A DNA stretch of 64,000 nt from Grammothele lineata (taxonomy: Eukaryota; Basidiomycota; Agaricomycetes; Polyporales; Polyporaceae): the NCBI GenBank assembly GCA_002150815.3, contig NDFF03000199.1:1-64000 (forward strand). The letters run 5' to 3'. How positions within the stretch are numbered: the first letter of the stretch is position 1; the number at the start of each line of letters is the position of its first letter. Under the pieces are notes generated by a model. The model was given only the letters and a program-made list of their open reading frames with translations. It did no database searches and was not told the origin of the DNA. Made by a program: the position numbers and the translations under genes. Shown here piece by piece: positions 12,601 through 22,653 of this stretch.

Positions 12601-13701
12601 TCACATCCGGATAAAGGGCTTGACGAGCACCGGCGGCCGCAGTAGGTTCGAGACCACCCGACCCTGGCGCCGACAATAGGTCAAGCAGCTGGTTGGAGTC
12701 TTGGAGTCCTTCAACGTATTTCCGGACTATGAATGCGTGAGTGGATCTCTCTTGCCGCATACACCCGCATATACCCACCGGAGACGCAAGGAAGGCCATC
12801 TTTCTCTGCTTTTTGCCGGTTCGCGACGTCGTCGGTCAAGAGTACAACCGCGGGGAGCGGTGGCTTCGATTGACCTCCTATGGGAGGACGAGCAAGCGAG
12901 AGATGAGTTTTGTACCACGCTGTCGCCTTGCGAATGCCTGTGGTTCCATCAGCAGACCGCAACATGTAACTCGCATGAGAACAGTACCTCTGTCATTACG
13001 GTCGTTCGGGGATTCCCCTTCTTCACGGATGACTGCGGTCTCGCTATCGCCTCGGGATTGATGCCGCTTCGAATAGGGAAATGTGAGGGAACTCACGAAC
13101 GGTACTCATTGTAGAACACGTAGATCTTCTTGTCATCAGCTTTTACAAGCGCTTTGAGTCGGTTGTAGAGGGGCAGAGAACGGTGCCGGACTTCTCCCAT
13201 CACAGTCTGAAGGAGTATGATCGGGGGGTTGAACAACGGTGATTCCATTAAGTCCATCTAAGTAAGTGACATGAGCAGCGAGGACAGAGGAACACAGAGG
13301 TGTACGAGAGGTATAGGAATCTTCTTCATATGATACACAAACCACCCGAGAAGGACACACAACTCACCTGAGCGAGGAAGATGTTGGTATCCGGCAGCAC
13401 GAAATGACCGCTGGGAAAGGATGGATGGGCAAGCGAGCCGGACGATGGCAAGACAGCATCTGGAGCATCTGCGCAGACTCTGCAGCTATGAATACCGCAA
13501 GAAACGTCGTCGCGAAGATACCGTTCGCGTAGGACTGGGGTGGTTCCGAAAGGGTGGTTTCAATCAGAGACGAGAACGCGGCGCGTTCGCGGGCCTGGAC
13601 GGACCTTTGATGACCTTTCCTCGCGCCGTTTTCTTGAAGAACTTCCGCTGCGTGACAACCGCCTCCGTTCGTGGACGTTTGCGAATTGTTATCTCGACCA
13701 T
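9678..13701 (-). CDS. DIS3: exosome exoribonuclease/endonuclease DIS3 (Rrp44)
   Basis: Catalytic subunit of the RNA exosome, a processive 3'-5' exonuclease that also has a PIN endonuclease. The start at 13701 gives [10 protein letters not shown] followed by [12 protein letters not shown], the characteristic Rrp44 N-terminus, then [11 protein letters not shown]. The PIN domain begins at [12 protein letters not shown] (about 13370-13420) with its first acidic residue. Cold-shock-like OB regions contain [14 protein letters not shown] sequence ([13 protein letters not shown], about 12035-12080). The RNB catalytic motif is CSIDPPG joined by splicing to [10 protein letters not shown] (about 11470-11560). 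Downstream are [15 protein letters not shown] (about 10715-10770), [13 protein letters not shown] (about 10205-10250) and the S1-like end with [19 protein letters not shown]. The stop is TGA 9678-9680. More than ten introns break the gene; many exon borders were inferred from motif continuity. Neighbouring genes are unrelated in function. Confidence 0.93.
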
Positions 13702-14136
13702 GACGCAGTGAGGAACGTGGATAAGAGGGTAGGGAAAGAAAGAGGCGGCGTAGGACGGATTCCGACGGAGAACGCGACCCTGCCGCTATGTCCCTCCGAT
13801 CGAGTGAGATTTGAGCAGCGCTTATGGTAGGACTTTCGGAGTTTGAAAACCGCGCTTAGCTCCGTTAACCGTTCCTGACGCCGTTGCGTCATTCCTCGCA
13901 GAGCCCGAGGCGGCCCGCCTCTTTGTGATCCGCCTCCGACTTCCAGCATGCTGCACGCACGACGGCTTCGCCGGCCAGGCGAGATGTCGCTAAGTATACC
14001 AATCACTGCTCACTTATCCTTGTCTCTACTCCCCCTTATCAGCACCTGACCCGTATACGGGCCCGGGAGATTGCATGCCATTCGGCACGGGTGACGGCGC
14101 ACGTTCGCGGACGACGCATCAAGTCGACCACGTTGG

Positions 14137-14142
14137 TATAAA
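14137..14142 (+). promoter_or_regulatory. TATA box of the histidine phosphatase gene
   Basis: TATAAA lies 61 bp before the ATG at 14203. An earlier in-frame ATG at 14152 is only 10 bp from this box and would be upstream of the expected transcription start, which decides in favour of 14203. The 500 bp between 13702 and 14202 separates it from the divergent DIS3 gene. Confidence 0.6.
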
Positions 14143-14202
14143 TTCCTAGATATGCTCTGTATCCCCTCCATCGAGTCGGTCGCAACCACCTTATCCGCCT
14201 CG

Positions 14203-16585
14203 ATGACCCTCCTCAAGACACCGTTCTCCCGGCTGAACGCTCTGAGCGTTCTCACAACAGCGGCGGTTGGGTTCGCCTCGACCCAAACGAACGACAGTCT
14301 TCTAGCTTCCGCGGCGGGGGTCTACAATTCTTCCATCACACCATCGGGCCTGCTTTGGAATACGTACAACTACTGCAACGCGCCACACGTCAATGCAGCC
14401 CATTACGCCAAGCCGGCGAACGCGTCGCACGCGGAGCTCGTCTATCTCAACGTGGTCATACGTCATCACAAAGTGCGTAAACGCGTCGGATCCATACCCG
14501 GACCTTGCGTGTCGTGCGACGGAGAAGGCTGACAAAAAACTCACCCTATCTCAGAGGACCCCGGACAACCTGTACCCACAAGAGAACGAACTCAACGCCA
14601 TCCCTTGGGAGTGCAATGACTTCCCGCAGTTCAGCTACGGCACGAGCGGCTCGGCTCGAGTCTTTCATCAGACGACCAGTCCCTCCTGGCACCCCTTTCT
14701 TTCTCAGATCTGGAACGGGACATGCGATGAGGGTCAGCTTTCCAAGGGAGGCTTCGAGGACTCCGTGCGCCACGGAAAGGTACGCATGTCCTTCTCGTGA
14801 CTTGTTAACCGCACCTCATGGCGCGGCAGGACTTCTGGTCGGTATACCATGACAAGCTAGGCTACTTGAAGAGCGTCAACGAGAACGACATCTTTATTCG
14901 TACGTCTACCGAGACACGGACGTTCCAAGTTTCCAGCGGCCTTCTGGTCGGGATGGATCCAGCCATGTCTGGCAAACAGTTCCCGGTCACCACGCAGCCT
15001 GAGCCGGTGAGTACTTGCGGTCCCTATGGAAATATACTATGGTTTGTGGCTTTAGAGCGGTGCGGTCTACCGAACGTCGCACTCAGGGAGTCTGTGAATG
15101 GTTTAGTCGATCCGGTCATTTTTTTCGAAGATGTGGCGGGCGTTTCGCGGAGGGTGTGATCGGCGGTCGCGCGGACTTTGTTCGTGCACTGCCGTTGTTC
15201 AATTGATTGCACTTCAGCGTCTCTGCTCTTGCTCGAAGGATTGAGCCCTAGCGATCTTTTCCGTGTCCGGACCCACTGGGTATATGCGAGTGCTTATGTG
15301 ACACGGAAACGTCTCGTTGAGACTCTCGCCAATTTTATCTGCTGCGACCATTTATTCGAGGTCTGCTAGCGGCATGCGCCCCGACATGCCGTCAAATAAG
15401 ACTACGCTTCAAGCCTCTTCACGAAATGAAAACACGCTAACCATCGCCCATTCAGATCGACTCAATTCCCCCGAGCTACTCGTGCCCGAAAGCCGACGCC
15501 ATACGAGACGCCTACCAGTCAGCTCCGGCTTGGACGGACCACCTGCAGGAGAATGCCGACCTCAAGGCCCGCCTCGACGCGACGCTCGGCACGGCCGGAC
15601 TCGACGCGTGGTCTTCCTGGTGTAAGTCAGCAATACAGTTCGCCCCGTATCGTGACCGCGGCTAGCGGCGCATGCTCTCCAACCTACGGATTTCCAGCCG
15701 GCTAGGCGTACCACGTACGTCAAACCGCGCTGCCTGGATCGGGGCTGGAGCCTAGAGCTCCGCGAGCAGCACGGTGTCCGGTAAATTGCGCCGGCGGTTC
15801 ACTGGCGTCACCTTCGCTTCGCATCTTTGTGGTCGCGGTGTCGCGGAGATGTATCGATAAGGCGTTCGATCGTTGGCTGACCTTCTTCTTTTGCAGACGA
15901 CCACTTCTTCGACACGTTCACCTCCCGGACGTGCCATGCCCACCCGCTCCCGTGCAACTCGACCGGGGCGTGCGTGTCCGAGGCGGACGCGGCCACGGTT
16001 TTCTCCATCGGGGATTTCGAGTACAAGTGAGCTTCCAGCCCTCGTGTGTGGACGTCCGCGCCTAGTCCTGACGCCTTCTCTGCAGCTACATCTGGAACGC
16101 GGCAGAGAACTCGACCACGTACAGCCAGCTGAATTTTGGTGTGTGCACTTCTCTCATTACCGCGTATGGAGGAATGACTCAGGCGGTCTTCGCTCCAGGG
16201 GTGTTCATGCAAGAGCTGGCGCAGAACTTCCGCCTATTCCAGTCGGGCGGGGAGCAGTACAAGCTCCGGTTCTACGTAGGCCACGATGGGACTATGATCC
16301 GCCTCGCAGCGCTTCTCGGTCTCGGCAAGAACGGGCCTCTGCGCTGGCCTGCGATGGGCTCGGAGATTGTCATGGAGGTGCGCATATAGTCAGTCCACCC
16401 TCACTGTTCTGGCCTCAGAGCGTCGTGTTTAGGTGTGGCGGACTCAAGACAAGTCTCGGTTCGTGCGCGTACTCCATGAAGGCACGCCCGTCCCTGGGCT
16501 CGAGTGGACAGAGTTGGATACGTTCGTTGGCGCGATTGAGGCACAGGTTCCGGAGAACATATTCGAGCAATGTACCGGTGCTTGA
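14203..16585 (+). CDS. secreted histidine acid phosphatase (clade 2)
   Basis: Histidine-phosphatase superfamily enzyme of the acid phosphatase/phytase clade, hydrolysing phosphomonoesters, probably outside the cell. The start at 14203 gives a signal-peptide-like MTLLKTPFSRLNALSVLTTA. The catalytic RHGxRxP motif appears as RHHKRTPDN, with an intron between the Lys and Arg codons (about 14473-14555), so Gly is replaced by His. The distal catalytic HD is in YVGHDGTMIRLAALLG (about 16272-16320). Cysteines and many NxS/T sites fit a secreted glycoprotein. Other exons carry FPQFSYGTSGSARVFHQ, STETRTFQVSSGLLVGM and IGDFEYNYIWNAAENST. The protein ends EQCTGA at TGA 16583-16585. About six introns interrupt the gene. 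Related animal enzymes act on phosphoxylose, so the substrate need not be phytate. Confidence 0.85.
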
Positions 16586-16965
16586 TATTGAAGATTATGT
16601 CTTTGGAACATTGCGCCGCCTAAGTTCCGCCGCACTGTTCCATACGGTGTTGTCTGTATTACTTGATATCGCGATACAAGGAAACCCGGACATAGCATGG
16701 ATAATGTACCAATTTGTCCCGTACGCTCATGGTCTGCATGCACCTCCGACGATAGTAATAGTGACTACGGCAACTGGAAAGACGAGGGCCGTGAGTCTGA
16801 AGCGCGCGTGTGCTGGTGACGTGTGTGGGCGCCTCTGCGAAAGCGCGTCACGGCTCGTGCGTGTCGCCTGCCGCGTCCGCCGGCTCAGAGCAAGTGTTCT
16901 TCCACTCGTTCGCTCGTCTCCGTCCTCTTCTCCTTCCCGGCTCATTTCGGTCCTCGGCAGCCTCA

Positions 16966-19900
16966 ATGAGGCTCTTTGCGCTCTCGCTATTAGCGGTCTG
17001 CGCACACGCACTCCATTCATACGAAGTCGGCGTCACCGACTGGCACAAGGCCCTCGCTGGCGTTCCCCTTACGCACTCCGCCGCAACCGCACCCATCTTT
17101 CACCGGCGGCGACACGAAAATGGAGAGTCGACAAGCGTGGTATTGACTGCGACGGAGAGCAACGTTCTTGCTGCGTTTCACTCTACGAACGGGTCTCTTG
17201 GTGAGTCTCGCCGTCCGTCCTGGAGGGTTACACAGGCTGAACGATGCGCGCGGTCAAGGATAGCATGGCGGCATCTGTTCGATGACGAAGACTACATTGT
17301 GGGGTTCAAGAAGGATGTAGATGGTGAGTCACGTTCTTTTGGTACCATCTGGTCGTTCGTTTGCAGATTTGGGATGAGGGTCATGGGTATTTGGTATGGT
17401 GGATTGCCGAAGAACATGTACGGGACAGCATTGTGTGCGTTGCAAAACGTTTGGGGCACGCAGAAAAGTTCTAGGGCTCGTTCGCGAATGTTTCCTCGCG
17501 CATACAGTCATACCAAACGTCCATTCGCACTATCCCCATGTGACGGTGTAGTTACTTCCCTTTGAGCCGGAGGCACAGCGAGTGATGGCGAGCGTGGCTT
17601 CGTCTGCTTTGCGTTCATTGACGCAATGATGCTCCGTGCCGCCGCCGGCTTTCCATATGAAACTCATGGCATCCAGACCGCTCCGCTCTCTTTTCGGGGT
17701 TGCCTCTTCATCCTCCACGACTCCACCGCGCGCCGTACACTGCATACAGCTCGCTAACGTGTATTTTTAGTTGTTGTCGCCCTCTCGGGTCCCGGAGGAG
17801 CTCATCTCCGCTCGTTCGATTCCTCCACCGGGCACCTACTCCTCGAGAAGCAGCTTCACAATCCAACCGCCGGCCTCCTGCAGGAGCCTGCAGACCTAGG
17901 GACAGCAGTCGCATTCGGAGCTGACGAAAAGGACATATACGTGCTAACGAACGGCCATGTTCTCCGCCGCGTTGACCGTCAGACCGGCGAGGTGAAGTGG
18001 GGGTGGACAGCACCCGACCAAACGTGCGTCAATACTTCGCGTGCGTATTTGGTAGTGTTATTCACCTTTCTGCAGCTCGTCTGTTATCTACGCAAAGATC
18101 TTTGCGACGCCGTCTACGGTCTATCTACTCGGCCTTACTAAGTCCTTGGCTTCCTATACGTTGCATGTAACTTCGTTGAACGCGGCAACGGGCGAGCTCG
18201 TCGAATCGGGGGATTACCCTTCCAATATCAAGGAGGGCCTTTCACAAGTCTTCGTCCTCTCCGATCATAGAGCTCGGGACTCCCCGGCCCGGGTCGTCTG
18301 GCTTGAAGACGGGATCATCAAGTCCTTCCCGCTCGTTCCTGACCTCAAGACCAAACTCTCCGCAGTCAAGGGCACAGTATACAAGAGCATCCAGGACGTT
18401 GGCGTCACTGAATACGGCCAGTTCGTTGCCATTAAGGACGACGGTTCTGGCCGCGTCGTCAAACTCACTCCGGAGGGTCTCAAGGTCATTTGGGAATTCT
18501 CGGATTCTGTAAGGGCAACCTTCATTGTGGGGCGCGTTCTCGACCTGACGCCTCTCCGCAGTCCACCGCTGTATCACGTTCCGGTTCCCTCTACTCCGGC
18601 GGCCTGGACGTAGATGGCTTTCCGTACATCTCCCGGGTGTTTTGGACGCATTCTCTGAAGGTACGCGTTTGCATCCATACCGTTCTATCACGGAATCGCA
18701 GCTCACTTCGCCAACAGCTCGCGTCTGCGCACATCTTCGCGTCCCACCTTGCGGAGGGTAAAGGTCTCGTTACGGGATTCACTTTTCCGTTCAAGACGAG
18801 CGAGCACGGGATCATCCGACACGTGAGCTCACTTCTTTGAATTAGCCATGCGCTTCTCATCTCCCTGGTAGGTCGCTGTAGAAGCTGCCAACCCGGAAGA
18901 GTACAAAGTCCTCGCTCGGTTAGCGCTTACCACAACAACGGGTGCTGTGCAGCTGTGGCAGCAAGACCAGCTGCAGTGGTCCCGCGAAGAAGGTTTGGCC
19001 GACATCCGCGCCGCCGAGTTGCTGGAGCTTCCGGAAAGGAAGGTCGCTTCCCAAGTCGATCACGAACGCGAAACCTTCGGGGCACGCGTCGCGAGACAGC
19101 TCCATGACGCTCAGGTACGTGCGCACGCCCGCCTCCTCCTGTCAATTTCCGGAGATTGAGTTTTTGGGGCCGCGCGCCTACCCCGCTCTGCGCTATAGGA
19201 CTTCCCCCAATACGCCGCGAACTTTGTGCGCCGGTTCGTGACGGGCTCTTACGCGTCGGTCAGCGCATCCGTCGCGCCGCCCGCGAATGCGTCCGAGCCC
19301 CTGGCGCGCGACGCGTTCGGGTTTAGGAAGGTCATCGTCGCAGCGACGTCGCACGGCAAGCTGTTCGGCATCGACTCTGCCAATGGCGAGGTTTTGTGGA
19401 GCCGGATTTTCGGGTTGGGCTGGGCGGCGCAGGTCGGGGGACAGATCATCCCCGCGAAGATGTTCACGACGAGAACTGTGAACGACGGAGAGTCGCCGCA
19501 GGTTGTTTTGGTCACTCAAAGAAGGGCGAGTAATGTGAGTCAGCGACGCGCTCTGTCTTCTGCGGCGTCCCGTTGATGACCCGTGTGTTCAGGGCCTCGT
19601 CGATACGGTTCTCTTCCATGTCGACGCATTGACTGGCAAGGACGCGCGCGAGAAGGCCACCGACGAAGACGTCCTCCAAGGCGATGACGTCGTCTCCGGC
19701 CCTCTCGTCGAGGCGTTCCACCTCCGTACAGACTCCGGGCGAGTTATCGTCCTTCTCGACGAGTTCCTCCAAGTCCACTTGTACCCCAACACCGACGCCA
19801 CGGCGCGCGCCTTCGAGAACGTCGTTGGCTCCCTCCGCATCCCACTCCGGACAGGCCCGCCCGGCCAGCGACGGCTGACCGGACACCAGGTTCCGGCGAA

Positions 19901-21041
19901 GGTCGAGTTCACCGGACGCCACATCGCATACCCGACGTGGTCGCTCCCGCTCCCGCCCACCGAGGATGTCCGCGCGATCTTTGCGCGCCCGACAGACCCG
20001 GTCGCCTCGCTCGGGAAGGTGCTGGGCAACCGCACGACGCTGTACAAGTACCTCAACCCGAACCTCTTCGGGTTCGTCACGGGCCCGTCTGCGGGGGTGC
20101 CGACGACAGACAAGACGTCGTGCGCGGTGTACCTTGTGGATGGCGCGAAGGGCACGATCGTATACCACGCGGTCTTGCCTGCGACGGGCGGCGCGTGTGA
20201 CGTGAAGGCGACGCTGGTGGAGAACTGGCTCGTGTATCACTACTACGACCCTGAGGTGGGCGTGAACCAGGCGAAGGGCTACCGTGTCGTGTCTGTAGAG
20301 CTCTACGAGGGCTATGGCGTGGACGATAAGCGCAGGAGGTACAACCAAACTTTGCATGGCATGAGGTTCGTACTGACGCGGGTCCTCTGTAGCTCGGACA
20401 TCTCCTCGCTTTCGAACGAGACGACCGCGGTCAGCGTCTATGAGCAGGCGTACATCTTCCCGCGCGGTATACGCACACTCGTTCCTACGTCTACGACCTA
20501 CGGCATCTCAATGAAGGACATTATTGGTGTGTTACGTCTTCTCTTCAATACCTGGAATATTGCTCACCACGTCCGACACAGTTGCCCACGAGAACGGCCA
20601 AATCCAGACGTTCCCTCGCCGCTTCCTCGACCCGAGAAGACCAAAACAAAAGCCCACCTCCCAAGAAACAGAGGAATGGCTGATTCAGTACGACCCCGTT
20701 CTCCCAGACGACCCCAAGCGCGTCCTCTCACACCACTACCAGGTTCGTCTTTCCCTTCGCATGAGCCGTTCCTGGATGCTAACGCTTTGACGCCCGTGCA
20801 GGTCGCGAAGACGCGCAAAATCATGACGTCACCAGCCCTGCTCGAGTCGACGTCCCTCGTGTTTGCGTACGGGCTCGACCTGTTCTTCACACGCGTCGCG
20901 CCGTCGAACACGTTCGACGTCCTCTCCGAGAGCTTCAACAAGGCGCAGCTCGTCGTCACCGTCGCTGGCCTCGCGCTCGCCATCGCTATCGTGAAGCCGA
21001 TCGTCGCGCGCAAGCGCCTCCGCGAGCGCTGGTATGACTGA
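16966..21041 (+). CDS. EMC1: ER membrane protein complex subunit 1
   Basis: Largest subunit of the ER membrane complex, which inserts tail-anchored and multi-pass proteins into the ER membrane. The start at 16966 gives a signal peptide (MRLFALSLLAVCAHALHS) and then YEVGVTDWHKALAGVPL, the typical EMC1 N-terminus. The lumenal PQQ-like propeller follows (VVVALSGPGGAHLRSFDS near 17772-17830; DIYVLTNGHVLRRVDRQTG near 17932-17985; KVIVAATSHGKLFGIDSANG near 19330-19390). The C-terminal DUF1620 region contains AYIFPRGIRTL and TTYGISMKDI (about 20450-20520). The gene ends with a transmembrane helix (VVTVAGLALAIAIVKPIVA) and the basic cytosolic tail RKRLRERWYD before TGA 21039-21041. About eight or nine introns are needed. 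Length and topology match the family, and I see no break. Confidence 0.93.
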
Positions 21042-21219
21042 GCCGTCGCGGGGAGGCGTGTCCGGGAATTGGCTCGTTGTGCTGTCGTTCGTCGCTATCG
21101 CCCAACCTCTAGACTGATCTATTGTGTAGTTGTATCGTATCCCTTTCTTATTCGGTTCCGAGTTCCGATAGTGCGAGAGGCTGAGCCAGATCGATTCTTA
21201 GGGGTGGGTCGGGCGCCGC

Positions 21220-22270
21220 GATTACTCACTCCATTTTTGATCGAACAAGTTGACGGATGACTGCAGGCTGTCCTAGCCACAGGGGAGACCGTCTTTCACC
21301 TTGATACTCGTTGTCAGTTCCCCCAGTGCCGTATACCGCCAGCACTAGTTTCCACCCAACCCCACTAGCGTCGTTCAGCGTGAAGTCAGGTAGTCCCGTC
21401 ACGGCGACCTTCATCAGCACGAGTGTCGAGCTGTATCGAGGACCGTCTCCGACGTCCGCAGCCTCTCCCCGTGCTCTCCTGCGAGGATGCTATGTGGACG
21501 ATCGACGGGTCCGGGCGCCGGGGCCGTGCGACGTGCGCGGCACCCTATAATGAACGTGGCGCCGCCGCTGTCGTCATCGGTACCCAGCCCTTGGGCATCG
21601 TTCAGCACCCGCGAAAGACGGGTTGCGGGGTCGGCATGGCGGGGACGAGTTCCTCGTCGAAGGGGGACGTCGGGAGCTTGTGGAATGACTTCTCAAAATC
21701 GTCTGGAAGAGGCTATTGGCACTTAGTGCTACAATGTGCGTCGAGCGCTTGACATAGCTTCTTCCTCATCTCCCGTGCCGACTCAACGTCCTCGAAAGAG
21801 CACGCGTCTGACGTTTGGCGGCAGTCGAGCGTGATCAACATCGATGTAAGTATATCCGTTCATCAACTGACTGACCGCGCCTCACCATGTCAATAATCAT
21901 TGCAGTCTACTGACCGCCACAAGTACGCGTGGCGTTGACGGCTGGAGGCGTAAGGATACGCTGCTCGGGCCGGAGTCGACCTCATCCATCTCATGCTGGT
22001 AATTGAAATCAATACCAATTGCAAGCGTGTCGTGACGGACGAATTGCAGTCGGCCGGGGAACGTCTGAAGTATTTTAAATCTACAGAATTGTGACTTTGC
22101 AACCAACGCTAATGATGGCCTGGGGAAAGCTACGTTCAATGGACACCATGCTCCATGCGATATGAGTGTAAGTCTTCCCGCGAACGTACAACACATACGG
22201 GCCCTCGTAAACAAAACCATCGATCCTGGGCGTTCGAAGATATTCCAGGGGCCGTTCCTACAGTAATCGG
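21220..22270 (-). other. possible unrecognised minus-strand gene or gene relic
   Basis: Several exon-like stretches read on the minus strand without a clear start or complete splicing model. From upstream to downstream they are 22260-22090 (YVLYVRGKTYTHIAWSMVS), 21835-21730 (SFEDVESAREMRKKLCQALD), 21700-21590 (FEKSFHKLPTSPFDEELVP) and 21420-21226 (VAVTGLPDFTLNDASGVGW, ending at a stop). Their composition looks protein-like and short introns of normal type could join some of them. I do not recognise the family. It may be a real low-expression gene, a decayed copy, or chance open frames. Confidence 0.3.
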
Positions 22271-22356
22271 CACGGCGCAATATCTTCAGGAAGTCCGTGA
22301 TAGCGTGGCGGAATGCCTCTGTATGAGCGAGATGCAGCGGGATGCATCCACCTGTG

Positions 22357-22653
22357 TCGTACTGTACCATTTCGACCAAATGTTCACTGGGTGTGACCTG
22401 TGACCGCCTTGAACTTGTTGAACGAATGTTCAAGGGCCTCCGTGACCAGTGACATGGCCCAATGTTCAGTTCAAAGGGCCCCGTGACCGCGAAATTTGGC
22501 GGGGAGGAGGCGAGATGTTCACGGAGGCGCCCGTTAGGCGCCAGTGACTTTGGTGGGAGAGATGTTCGGAGGTCGTTGTGACCCGTGACCTCAAATGTTC
22601 AGCGGGGTCCGTGACCCGTGACGAGAACATTTGGTCGAAATGGTACAGTACGA
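22357..22653. mobile_element. 297 bp inverted-repeat element with internal ATGTTC array
   Basis: The outer 29 bp (22357-22385 and 22625-22653) are perfect inverted copies of each other, beginning TCGTACTGTACCATTTCGAC. Inside, ATGTTC recurs at 22380, 22426, 22462, 22515, 22562 and 22595, and most intervals contain one or two CGTGACC/GTGAC motifs. There is no coding capacity. This is the architecture of a miniature inverted-repeat or foldback element. No target-site duplication could be seen at the borders, so mobility is inferred. Confidence 0.6.

Noticed and set aside
14152..14202. Upstream in-frame ATG of the phosphatase
   Set aside because: It is only 10 bp after the TATA box and would weaken the signal peptide; ATG 14203 fits both promoter spacing and secretion.
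15873..17204. 443 codon plus-strand frame spanning the phosphatase and EMC1 starts
   Set aside because: It crosses recognised exons of two genes in the wrong frame and contains no domain of its own.
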